A stretch of 64,000 nucleotides of DNA from Primulina eburnea (lineage: Eukaryota > Streptophyta > Magnoliopsida > Lamiales > Gesneriaceae), in NCBI RefSeq assembly GCF_022965805.1, contig NC_133110.1, positions 27,958,668 to 28,022,667 on the forward strand, read 5' to 3'. The first letter of the stretch is position 1. Every line of letters starts with the position of its first letter. Shown piece after piece: positions 36,488-48,047 of this stretch. Below the pieces are notes generated by a model. The model did no database searches. It saw nothing but the letters and a program-made list of their open reading frames with translations, and was not told the origin of the DNA. Both the position numbers and the translations under genes were made by a program.

Positions 36488-37200
36488 CTAATCTTTCCTT
36501 CCACTGCCATTGCCACTATCAAATCTGGGAGGAGGTTGTGGAAACTGAGCTGAGGATGGTTGTTGTGGTCTCGGTGCTGGTGTGACATACGAAACTCCTT
36601 TCTGTCTAATCAGACCAGCTTCGGCTCCCTTTGCTCTATTCAAGGCATCAGCAAAGTTGTTCGGCCGTCCAGTGTTCACCAATGTAAAAATGTCAGGATT
36701 CAGACCATTGATAAACTGATCAACAACAGCTTCTTCATTCTCAGCCACATGCGGAGCAAATCGCAACAATGTAGAGAACTTGGCCACATATTCCTCAATA
36801 TTCAGCTGACCCTGTCTCAGATTTGCAAATTCTGCCCCTTGTCTTTCCTGTACGATACTGGGAAGAATCTTTGATAAAACTCATTTTTAAAGACATTCCA
36901 GGTAATAGTCATACCTCGATGCTCCAAAGCCCTCTTTGTCGTAATCCACCAGTTCTTTGCAACGTCATGCAACTGGCGCCCAATCAGTTTCACTCTCCGC
37001 TCATCGGTGTAATCCAAGGATTCAAACAACATCTCAATATCATCTAGCCAACTCTCACAATCCACGGAAGTCTCAGTACCCTTCAGAGTCGGTGGATGGA
37101 ACGACTGAAATCTCTTCAGTAATGTTTCCATCGGGGTTGCTGTCACATCCATTGGAGGATTCGAAGTGCTACCATGTTCTGCTATTCTTCGAGGAGGCAT
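36488..37200 (-). pseudogene. gag: Element A gag N-terminus, frameshifted
   Basis: The ATG at 37200 gives MPPRRIAEHG, then the gag domain (FHPPTLKGTE; WLDDIEMLFESLD; KNWWITTKRALE; FYQRFFPVSYRKDKG). A one-base shift near 36820 moves the frame; it continues as KFSTLLRFAPHVAENEEAVVDQF and FADALNRAKGAEAG to a TAG at 36488. G's gag (50302-51227) is its closest relative in this window. Confidence 0.9.
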
Positions 37201-37443
37201 ATCTGATTATCAAAAGGGTTAGCAACCAAATACAACAAATCTGTTTCAGTCCTCCTCCGATCATCTTACTGCTGATCAAGAATCGGTTCTGATTCATTCT
37301 CAATAACACATGTTTCCAAATCAAGTCAGATAAACGGATAAACATGCATTATAAAGCAGTCGAACATGCTAGCAATCAAAAGCAGGAAAGAAAACTCAAT
37401 CTACCCCGCTCCCTAGCTTCTATCTCAATCTAAAGGATCTATC

Positions 37444-37455
37444 GCTCTAATACCA
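37444..37455 (-). promoter_or_regulatory. Primer-binding site of A
   Basis: On the minus strand tggtattagagc, one mismatch from the initiator-Met primer site, 5 bp inside the 5' LTR. Confidence 0.85.
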
Positions 37456-37460
37456 CCTGT

Positions 37461-39148
37461 TGTGGGGACCCGGACGCTAATCATGTTCTTAATCATCATT
37501 GGGACAATTTAATCAATTATAATAAGCATGGTCTAATTTTTTTTAAATACAGTATTAAATGCGGAACGTAATGGAATACATTCTAATATACATGTCAGTA
37601 TTAAAGTACAAGTCTCGTACTATATACAATCATTCAAACTAAGGTTTAACAATTAAATATCAAGTGTCCAAACCCCATCTCTAATCAAAGTCCGTAGTCT
37701 CCACTCTAATCACGATCTCTCTTCATCTCCTTGACCTCGATCCTGTCCCACCTGTTGCCATGCACACATACAAACACGACAACAGCCGAATAACTCCGGT
37801 GAGATATACATCCCAGTATAAATCAACGAAACATGCAATCATATAAACAACGTAAAAGCATGTAACAGATATCAGTAATATGTATCAACTCTGAAAACAT
37901 AATCAATATAAAACTGCCAATCAACTCATGACTCCATATCTCAGACTAGAATCATTCTTAGTCTAGGGATCCCGGTTTCCAGACGTTGGCATTCCTATAT
38001 CGAATAACAGTAATAGAAGAAACTCCAATTCCATCCACTTCGATATAATCAAATATCCGGTGTCTTGACCTATCCGTCACCGACTTTGGCATTTTCACCA
38101 ATACACTATCTTGTGACAATGTGCAATGTGCCAGTGACGATTTCTTCACTATTTGGCACTACTGTCACAAGATTACTCATCTAATACTCGTCAAATACAT
38201 GCTCTAAATAAATCAATAGAACATGCATATCAATTCAAATCAATGCATATAATAACTATAAGTATGTGATTTAGGGAAACTCAAGTATATCATACTCGAG
38301 TCGTTCTCCCGGTACCACATTGACTTATACATTTCATTCGTAGTCTCGTTCTGAAGAAATGGAAGTTCTGAATTCAAGACTGTCTCTATTAATCTGAAAT
38401 GACATATCGAGAATAATAATATCACTATTCCATTCCCAATTCAATACTGAATCTGATCAATTTGAATCTAATTCAAAATCAACGGCATAACGGCACAATC
38501 CCGATATTTCCGTCAATACAATATCAACAGATATCAATTACAATCCATAACCAATATCCGATACAATTCAATATCACTCAATAATCCAGATTTATTCAAT
38601 TCTAATCGATATAATCAGAAAATCATAACAATTACAAAATCAACTTGTTCTTCGATCTGACTTCGATTCTACGACGTCTAATACTCCTAGAACACATAAT
38701 ATAGATCAAATAACAATTCCTCCAATATCATATTTTCAAATGATAACAGAACTCAATAAAACTTACATCCAGTTGAAGCCTGTAACGCGAGGAGTACAGA
38801 AATATGTTCAGACCAAAATTCTGATAACCGGATACTGCACACTCAAATTTTGAAACCAAAATGAAGCTTGAGGGATTTTAGCTATGAACTCTCGGTCTTC
38901 TCTCTTGCTGGAAATCTAAAGGAAATCATTTATATACATGGTTCCATGCATGGCAAGACAAGTGTCCTCAAATCCCATAATTGCACTTTAGCCCTTGAAA
39001 ACTTCACTATTTGCAATTTGGTCCTCACAACTCTTTTTAATTCAATTTCAATCCTATGGAATTGTAAAACCATGGAATATGACTCAACATTCCAAAATTC
39101 ATAAATTAAATAATCTCGGATTAACATGATAAAATCTCGGGCCTTACA
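37461..39148 (-). repeat. 5' LTR of element A
   Basis: 1688 bp. On the + strand it starts tgtggggacc and ends cttaca, followed by TSD gtatg. Confidence 0.92.
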
Positions 39149-39154
39149 GTATGT

Positions 39155-39322
39155 CTCTTGTGAAACGGTCTCACGAATCTTTATCTGTGAGACGGGTCAA
39201 CCCTACTGATATTCACAATAAAAAGTAATACTCTTAGTATAAAAACAGTACTTTTTCATGGATGATCCAAATATGAGACTCGACCCACGAAATTGATCCG
39301 TGAGACCGTCTCACAAAAGTTT
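39155..39322 (+). mobile_element. MITE-like short inverted-repeat element, copy 2
   Basis: gtgaaacggtctcacg at the left and ccgtgagaccgtctcac at the right, with the same internal blocks as 16032-16212 in the opposite orientation (for example gggtcaacccta, and aagtaatactctta). Element A inserted within a few bases of its left end. Confidence 0.6.
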
Positions 39323-39959
39323 TTTAGTTCTTTAAATCATATTAGATGATCTTGTTCTTTTAGGATTTTTTTAAATAGTCAATATAATTTAATGAAAAAT
39401 AATCCGCTTTACTATTTAATTTGATGGAAATCCAACCAACCAATTGTGGGATGAGGTAAACTCTTTGGCATATTTTTTTTCAGCTTCATTTATAATGTTT
39501 CAAAAAAGAAATGTAAGTTTTATACCCGAAATCTAATTTAAATGTACGTATATTCAACTACTTGGATTAATTAATTCGGAGCACCTCATAGTATCCTAGG
39601 ATGTTTAAACATACGTTCATTTTTCTTTGATGAGTCTATGCTACATCTAGAGACTTGTATAAACCCGTTCGATTATTAAGAAAGGTCCGCTACTCGCCTT
39701 AAGTTTGCTCATTTATGCTACATTTGGAGGCTTGTATCGGTCTAAAACTCGTTCGATTATTATGAAAGGAGGATCTGGTATTTGGCACGACACATGGATG
39801 TAGCATAAAATACTTGCCTCGTCAATATATGTGACTTGTGATTGAACTAGTTAGTAGTTGGAAATGTTGCATTTTTAGAGGTAAAAAGCTCCATCACCAT
39901 AGTTTGTCCTTGTTATAATATGTAGTGGGACATTTTCAGGTGGGGATCCAAGCACAAAC
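39323..39959. other. Intergenic sequence with a small direct duplication
   Basis: No gene. Two related blocks lie at about 39648-39700 and 39716-39775, sharing tatgctacat, gacttgtat-like and cgttcgattatta segments. Confidence 0.5.
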
Positions 39960-41015
39960 TGTAACGTTCCGAAAATTTAAAAATCTACGTGAGTCAAATG
40001 CATGTCAGTTATTAAATTTATTTAGTATTTTATTAATTCGTTTTAAAGTATTAAATGCATGTTTATTTCATAAATTATGTGTGTAATTATTTTTATGCAT
40101 TTTATGCTTAATCCATGCATGATAGGATTTAATTCATGAAATTTTTAAAAGTTCATGCGTTAGGGTTTCTAGACGTATTTCACGCTTGAACGAGGATCGG
40201 AGACCGGAGAATTTTCAGGAAATTATTTTAATTACACAACTTATTTTTATAACTTAATTTAAAGCGTTTTTAAGTGTACCTTTCAAAAATGGGAATTTTT
40301 GGGTATTTTTACCCACATGATTTTTAATTTTTAACGGAACGCAAATTTTATCAAATCAGGAGACTTTTTAAGGGTTCGGCTAATATTTTCAAAATCGTTC
40401 CAACACGAAATATTTTTCGTGAGCGTGTTTGGATTTAATGGTCCTACTTTTAAGCTTGTTGGGCATAAAACCCTTTTCAAATCCCTATTTATCTTTTTAG
40501 AGCCCATTAATTGTGTGATTAACCATTTAATTATATTATAACAAACCATTACCCTAAACCTATTTACGTTACACAGGCGACACCCCCTTTCAGCATTCCC
40601 CACCTTCAGTTTCAAAACTCAACAGCTGAAGGCTTCGGTTCTCTCTTGGTTTGCAAGGGAAAAAAATCATCTGGGTCTCCATTTGCATCGTTCTTGTCTT
40701 CAAATCATCAGGCATGCCCTATATCATTATTTGTGCATCACACCTGTCATATATTGATGATAAGTGTCCATTTGTGTGTTGAATTCCCGATCCAACTTAG
40801 AACATGAAGGATTTTCGGTGTTCGTTCATGCCATGTAATTCTGTTATGTTAACTCACGTTTCTTTGATTCTATGTGCAAGGGACTGTAGGTTTAGGACAG
40901 GTATGTGACAGACGTTAATGTCAAGATGTGGTTTGAGGATTTAAATCATTCGCGCGTGCTGTAGGGTGAGAGATCGAGGGGCTGTTCATGGTGGTGCTCG
41001 GTTGGGTGTCGTGTT
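39960..41015 (+). repeat. LTR J (5' part), interrupted by element F
   Basis: Starts tgtaacgttcc, an LTR-type terminus, and has LTR-like composition. Parts resemble the fragment at 15602-15770. It is cut by F's terminus at 41016; the remainder should lie beyond F, outside this window, so TSDs and class cannot be checked. Confidence 0.5.
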
Positions 41016-42446
41016 TGTCACGCCCCGAAACTAAGGGTTGACACTGGCGTTGTTTAACAATCACACAATCTAAACAACAAGCTTTGTAGTACAGTGTAAA
41101 CCGAAATCAGTTTATAAATCATAATTCAAAGGAAATAACCATTGTCTTTACAATACTGAAATTTCAAAAACGACAGAGTTTAAATGCGGAAACGTAAAAC
41201 TAAATAACCATAATAAACTTAATCTAAATTCTTGCATGTTCACCATCCCCAGAACTGATCAGGCTCTTCTTCCTCGAGTTCTTATTCAAGCTTATCTGGG
41301 AAGGGCTGTAAGGGGGTGAGTATTTGGGAATACTCAGCAAGCGGGGGCATATCGAGCACAATAAAACAACATGCATAAATTTCGAGATTTTCATGACTTT
41401 CATACATACTTCATAACACATGTATAATATTTATCAACTATTGTTATTTATCTAACTTTCTATTGTTTACTGCGTCAGTCCCTAATTTTTAATCCTCTAA
41501 AGGGTCGAGGCCGTATAGCGGTTATATCCCCCACCGCGTAAGGGTACGTCATGGTTGAGATTCCCACCCATATACAGTCGACTCCTCACAGTGCGTAAAA
41601 TAGTATGACAATTCGACACAAGAAAAAGAGCAGAAAAGAACATGTATTCGACCGTATTTTCAAAAGTACACGAAGAATGCATAATCGAAATTAATTCTTT
41701 AAAACATCCCACTTACAGTGTTCGAATGCTAAAAACGTGGATGCTTGGCTTCGGGGTTTAGGTCGCTTCTTGTGCTTGCTCGGACAACTCTTCGGCTTGA
41801 TTTTTAGGCTATCTTCGGGACGATTTTCAGGCAGAGTTTCGGCTAGGGGAGCTGCTGAATTTCGAGCTTTTCAGCAAGGGATTTTCTAAAATTTGGGGTA
41901 GGGAATGCTAGGCTTGATGTGGTATTTATAGGGGAGGAGAAGAGAGCTAAACTTGGTATTCAAATCTTACCAAAAATCATGCCCAATCTCATCAATTTTG
42001 ACTCCAATATCCTTGCCTATTTTCGAAAATTCATCTACCTAAGTTGTGAGATTTCTTGATCTCATGGCCCTTGATTTGGCTTGAAAATATGGTGGCTAGA
42101 TCCAACGGTTTTGGTGCAAGGTTTTGATGATTTCCTTCCAATTAACCAAACATCTAACCATCACCAATTTTGGCATTTAATCTAGGAGGATTTTCGAAAA
42201 TCATATGCAATATCATTCCTTAATTCTTTAAGCCTTGCACAAATCTTCCATGATCTTGTATTAATTCCCATAAATTTCGAAAGTATGCTTGTACAAGTGC
42301 GTGTATCAATATCTTGACATCAAGGATTTCCATATAAAATATTCTCCAATATACATATCATATTTTAATACCATAATCAAAGAAATCCTATAATCTTAAA
42401 TTTCCTTACAATGATTAATCATATGGTGGGAAAAATCGGTTCTCAC
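41016..42446 (-). repeat. 3' LTR of element F
   Basis: On the + strand it starts tgtcacgcccc and ends ttctcaca, directly next to the polypurine tract. The 5-bp flank gtgtt would be the TSD, but its partner is outside the window. Confidence 0.8.
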
Positions 42447-42485
42447 ATCCCTCCCTCCTTATGAGAAGTTTCGTCCTCGAAACTT
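42447..42485 (-). promoter_or_regulatory. Polypurine tract and pre-PPT hairpin of F
   Basis: On the minus strand aaggagggaggga abuts the LTR. Upstream, AAGTTTCG / AGGA / CGAAACTT forms an 8-bp hairpin with a G-C pair where the other four elements have A-T. Confidence 0.85.
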
Positions 42486-42858
42486 GAGTTGGCTTGGTCA
42501 CCAAATAGGTAGGGATATTCCTTTCGCATCTTCTCTTCGACTTCCCAAGTTGCTTACTGCTCTGTGTGGTTGGACCACTGCACCTTGACGTAGGGAATTA
42601 TACGTCGTCTAAGAACTTGTTCTTTGGTGTCCACGATTCTGATAGGGACTTCTTCGTATTTCAGTTCTTCTCCCAAGTTTCCTTCAATTAAAAATGGTTC
42701 TACCTCCAACACGTGACTTGGGTCTGGAATGTACCTTCTTAATTGGGACACGTGGAACACGTTGTGGATTCTTGACATGCTTGGTGGCAGTGCCAGTCTG
42801 CATGCTAGCGTGCCCACTATTTCCAAGATTTCGAATGGTCCAACATATCAAGGGTTCA
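42486..42858 (-). pseudogene. pol: Element F pol, integrase C-terminus and chromodomain-like end
   Basis: Starts [12 protein letters not shown], where the preceding Arg-type codon is now TGA. It runs through [20 protein letters not shown] to [11 protein letters not shown], where a TAA interrupts the chromodomain-like segment before ATWEVEEK. The upstream part continues at 59211 across solo LTR E; the join falls at E's target gttca. Confidence 0.85.
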
Positions 42859-44024
42859 TGTAGTGCCCAAATTCAGTACACGTAAAACCCATGCATTTAT
42901 TTAACTATTAAATCATTTCATTAATTTTAAAATGAGTTTTAAGCCATGCACGATTTATTTGGATGCACTATTTTAAATTATTTATGTTTATGTGATGCAC
43001 GTTAAAAGGTTTTCCGAGTTTCATGTTTCAGGTGTTCATTCGAAGCGGGATTGAGGAAAAGACCTGGTGACGATTTTTGGCAATTTAAAAATGTGGTATT
43101 TTATTGTAAGTTATGGTTGGGCATTTTAAATAATTATTTGAGTTTTAGCATTTTTATGCCTAAAACATGTAGTTAGTAATTTTAAGAGTTCAAACCCTTT
43201 AAAGGTATCATTTTAGTAGGTTAAAGGATAAATTATTAATTTAGAGATTTTAAAGTTTGAAAACTTTTAAAGATGAGAAGTAAGCATTTTATTGAAGATT
43301 TGGAGATGTTATTAGGATGTTTAGTGGTGCACTATTTTATTAACTTGTAACTATTAATTAAGCAAATTAGTCTCCTAATTATATTAAAACACAAGCCACA
43401 CACACTCATTACACACTTTTACACACACTAGTATGCGCATAAACACACACACTCTATCATTCAAAATTTTATTATTTTTGAGAGCAAAAACTAGGGTTCT
43501 TAGCCTAGAAGCAGCCGCCCCTTCCCCTTTAATTTCCAGCAAGTTTCGGTGGATTTTATTGCAAGAAAACGGTGCCACGTTCGTCCCGGATCAAGCCTCG
43601 CTCCATTTACGCTTCGGTGTCGTCGTTACGATATTTTTAAATATCAAAAGGCACGTATATTCTGTTCTTGATACATCGATCATGTCATGTTATGCGTGCG
43701 TTGTTATTTATGCGTAAAACCATGTGTATGTTGTGTAGAAGTTTGAGCAACCTTGTTTAAATCGCTTTTGAAACCCTCTTTAGATCTGAAATTTACGTTT
43801 TTACTGTTCTGATTGAAACTGCGATTTTTCAGTCGAGATTTTGAGAAAACTTTCAACTACAAAATTGTAGGACTTTTCTATGCCTTCAATTTGATATAAA
43901 ATTCGAGATTTTTGGATGAAAATTGAGTGAGTTATGGCGTTTTTCGTGGGACTGCTCAAACTGCGACTTTTACGAAAATTGTGTTCTTGAAGTTATTTGT
44001 TGCAGGCTTCGTTGGGATCGACGG

Positions 44025-45791
44025 TGTGGGGCCCTTAGCTCCTAATCGTTATCACAACACAATTTGATTAGGGTTAAGTAATCACAGCGGAAAACGAGTT
44101 TAAAATTTTCTTTACAATGAGCCCAAGTCATTTTATTTTAATACTAAAAATAGTATCTTATCTCACGTCATAATCATGCCCACACGTAATCAAAACCAAT
44201 CACATACAAACAACTCATATCCTCGGGACATGCCCCGGTATATAGATACATATACATATATACTGGGAACAAGACATAAACATAAAACCTCAGCTCAAGC
44301 TGTGGCTCCCTCCAGAAGTACCCTCTCCGGTCTCTTGATATCCTGGAGTACCTGCCATTGTCCACACACAAAGACAACAACAGCCCCCCCTTGGGGGTGA
44401 GCAAAGCTCCGTATGGAACAACCAATCATATATACCACAGATATCTAAACAATGATATATGGTATGCAATGCATGTATGTCGTGGAGGTATCAGGTCAAA
44501 TGTCCATCCACTGAGCACATGTCAGAATCAATCGAATCGCTATCAAATCAAATCAATGCTCGAGCTGGCACACCGGCCAATATGGGAATACACATATGAT
44601 AGCGTCGACGAAGCGCCATCAATCCCACATCTCATATCCAAACATATGGGGCCACAATTGTCTATGCTTTACGGGTCATATAATACTGGCATAGCGATTG
44701 TGTTCACAAACCCCGGAATCCAATCAAATCATATCAGGGTATCCAAGGATCATAGCTCAACGTGTATGTCATGTATCGATGTATGCATAAAATGATGTGT
44801 GTTAACAAAACATTTATTTTGTACATCGATACTCAAATCTCAATGTCATGTATGCCACATCAAATCATCAAATAGGCACATAGACACGTATTCCAATCCA
44901 ATCCAATCCATCCAATCATATATCATATAATACAGATACCTGTCGTATGTTACCCGGTCACAACATACCTCAATTCCTCGTTCCAATTGATGTAGCCTGA
45001 AGATACTGATATAATACTTGATCTACATCAATAACATACTCATTCCAATCAATAACACGCTCCAAAACCATTAATATGAGTTTAAAATATCATTTGAAAC
45101 TTCAAATATTCATATCAAATCCAAATCATATCATAATTCAATTCCGACTTCGAATATAAGTTTATTGTCGGATATTCTACTACATATCAGAAATTCAATT
45201 TCAAATACATGCTATTCCAGCACTTTGATATTTAAAGCTGCTGAAACTAGAAGAAAATTACCTCAGTCTAAAGCCCTCGACGCGCAGATTACAAATATAT
45301 AATTTGTTTCGCGTTTAGACGGCATTTCGAAGTCGATTTGGAAGAAAGAAATCAGAATTCTCTCGACTCTCTCGAAAGTTATCGCATAAGAAATGAAGAA
45401 AGAAAGAGAAGAAAAGTTACTCTTATCCTCATCTCTCTCGCGCTCGGGCGGTAGAATTCTCGCGCCCGAGCGCGAGACATTCTGCCCCCAGCTAACAATT
45501 GCACCGCGCTCGAGCGGTCACAAATTACCGCTCGGGCGCGGCGTGTTCTGCCCGAACATTTACAATTTCCACCTTGGCGCCCGGGCGCCACTCGTTCTGT
45601 ACAAATTTTAAGGTTTGTACTTAATTGGCGTCCGGCCTCTCCACTCGAGCTCTTACAACGTCAATTCATATACAATATTCATTTCTCAATTCTATTGTCA
45701 CGATATGCATCAATTACACAATCACATGGCAATTTCATTAATTATCGATAATCACATAAGATTTACGATAATACGATACACGGTCCTTACA
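44025..45791 (-). repeat. 3' LTR of element D
   Basis: 1767 bp, tgtggggccc to ccttaca. Its GC-rich hairpin array (45437-45589) has its third unit collapsed to a perfect 14-bp palindrome. Confidence 0.93.
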
Positions 45792-45826
45792 TTTCTCCCC
45801 CTCTTAAAAGATTTCGTCCTCGAAAT
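45792..45826 (-). promoter_or_regulatory. Polypurine tract and pre-PPT hairpin of D
   Basis: On the minus strand aagagggggagaaa abuts the LTR. AGATTTCG / AGGA / CGAAATCT forms an 8-bp hairpin just upstream. Confidence 0.85.
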
Positions 45827-45869
45827 CTCAAACATCACTATATAGATAACATTGGAAAACATACATATG

Positions 45870-48047
45870 TCACCAGTTATAGTACATATCAAAACTAAAA
45901 TCAGAATAAGGATCAGAATATATAGAATACAATGGAACAGATGGATCAGCATCAAATAAATGCGGATATGCATCTCGCATTTTTCTTTCTAATTCCCACG
46001 TCGATTCTTCAACACCATGTCGTGTCCATTGCACTCGTACTAGAGGAATCGATTTGTTTCTCAATATCTTTTCCTTTCGATCCATAATGCGAACAGGTTG
46101 TTCAACATAGGAAAGAGAAGGATCAAGTTCAACCTCATCTGGTGCAAGTACATGTGATGGATCGGGTTCATATTTTTCCTCAACATAGAAACATGAAACA
46201 CATCGTGAATGGCAGATAGAGCTGGTGGCAATGCCAATCGATACGCAAGATCACCAACTCGATCCAGAATCTCGTATGGACCAACATATCGAGGAGATAA
46301 TTTCCCTCGCATGCCAAATTGAACTGTGCCTCTAAAGGGAGATATTTTCAAGAACACTCTGTCACCTTTCTGGAATTCCAAGGGTCGTCTTTGTTTATTC
46401 GCATAACTCGTTTGACGATCCTGAACAGCTTTCATCCGCTGCCGAATCAACTGAACCTTATCATTCATTTCCTGTATCATTTCAGGTCCAGTCAATTGTC
46501 TTTCACCAATCTCATCCCAGAATAACGGTGATCTACATCGTCTCCCATATAGAGCTTCAAACGGTGCCATACCGATACTCGTCTGAAAGCTATTATTATA
46601 AGAAAATTCAACCAATGATAAGGCATCTTGCCATCCCATTCTGAAATCCATCACAATCGCACGCAACATATCTTCCAACGTTTGAATCGTACGCTCAGTT
46701 TGGCCATCAGTTTGAGGATGATATGCAGTACTCATAGCCAAACGCGTACCCATAGCTTCTTGGAAACTACCCCAGAATTTAGAAGCAAACCTGGGATCAC
46801 GATCAGATACAATTGAGACTGGCACACCATACAGTCTCACAACATTCTCAATATATAAACAGGCCATTCTCTTATAAGGATAAGTCCGTTCATACGGAAT
46901 AAAATGTGCAGATTTCGAAAGCCGATCAATAATAACCCAAATAGCATCACAGCCTTTGGGCGAACGAGGTAAATGAGTCACAAAATCCATAGCAATATGC
47001 TCCCAATTCCATTTCGGGATTTCAAGACTATGGAGCAATCCTCCAGGTTTCATTCTCTCGGCTTTCACTTGCTGGCAGACAAGACATTTTGAAATAAACT
47101 CAGCAATGTCCTTCTTCATACGTCTCCACCAGAATTGAGGTCTCAGTCTCAAATACATCTTTCGACCTCCAGGGTGAATAGTGTATTTGCTACAATGTGC
47201 TTCTCGAAGAAGGGCAGATCTCAAATCAGAGTCATTAGGAACTATCAGCCGACCGTTAAGTCGTAAAGAACCATCAGAAGAAATCTGAAATCCAGACTGA
47301 TGTCCTGCAGATACCAGTTCTTTCGACTTTTGGATCTGAGCATCGCTTCGTTGGGCCTTTCGTATCTTCGATATCAAACTCGGCTCAATTTGCAATGCTG
47401 AAACAGTGACAGAATTCCAATTCGAGTGAAAAGTCCAACCAGAAGTACATATATCCTCGTGTACTTTGGCGACATTGACAGAAGCTAAAACAGAATCATA
47501 AACTTTACGGCTCAGGGCATCCGCAGTAACATTCACCGATCCAGGGTGATATTGAATCTCACAATCAAAATCCTTCAGGAGATCCATCCACCTGCGTTGC
47601 CTCATATTCAGATCAGATTGAGAAAAGAGATATTTCAGACTTTTATGGTCCGAATAGATAACAAACTTTTCTCCGTACAAGTAATGGCGCCAAATCTTTA
47701 GAGCAAATACAATGGCGGCCAATTCGAGATCATGAACAGGATAACGTGTTTCATGAGATTTCAATTGACGAGATGCATAAGCAACCACTTTGCCGTGTTG
47801 CATCAGAACACAGCCCAAACCTTTACCAGACGCATCTGTACACACCACAAATCCTCCGGTACCTGAAGGAATAGTAAGCACAGGTGCTGTGGTCAATCTC
47901 GTCTTCAATTCAAGAAAACTAGCTTCACATTCATCTGACCAAATGAATCGCTGATTCTTCAGTGTCAGTTGAGTAATAGGTTTAGCTATCTTCGAAAATC
48001 CTTCAATAAAGCGACGATAATATCCAGCCAAACCCATGAAGCTACGG
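45870..48047 (-). pseudogene. pol: Element D pol, late RT to chromodomain (frameshift near the end)
   Basis: Starts [13 protein letters not shown] immediately left of G. RNase H follows ([20 protein letters not shown]), then integrase ([55 protein letters not shown]) and the GPYEI module. After [11 protein letters not shown] one extra A near 46170 shifts the frame. The chromodomain-like tail (VRVQWTRHGVEESTWE) continues in the other frame and ends at 45870. The upstream part is at 53222-54773. Confidence 0.92.

Larger units (their letters stand above)
16599..39148 (-). mobile_element. Element A: Tekay-like Ty3/gypsy element, decayed, split by element B
   Basis: Minus-strand element with 3' LTR 16599-18288 and 5' LTR 37461-39148, flanked by TSD gtatg (16594-16598 and 39149-39153). 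B occupies 18867-33221 within its integrase/chromodomain coding region. The LTRs differ by a few percent in the stretch I compared, so A is clearly older than B, as the nesting requires. Coding has at least one gag frameshift, stops in gag and RT, a degraded spacer after RNase H, and an integrase deletion. Confidence 0.93.

Noticed and set aside
44174..44425. Small ORFs on both strands in D's LTRs (also 55930-56181)
   Set aside because: Duplicated LTR sequence with no protein-like features.
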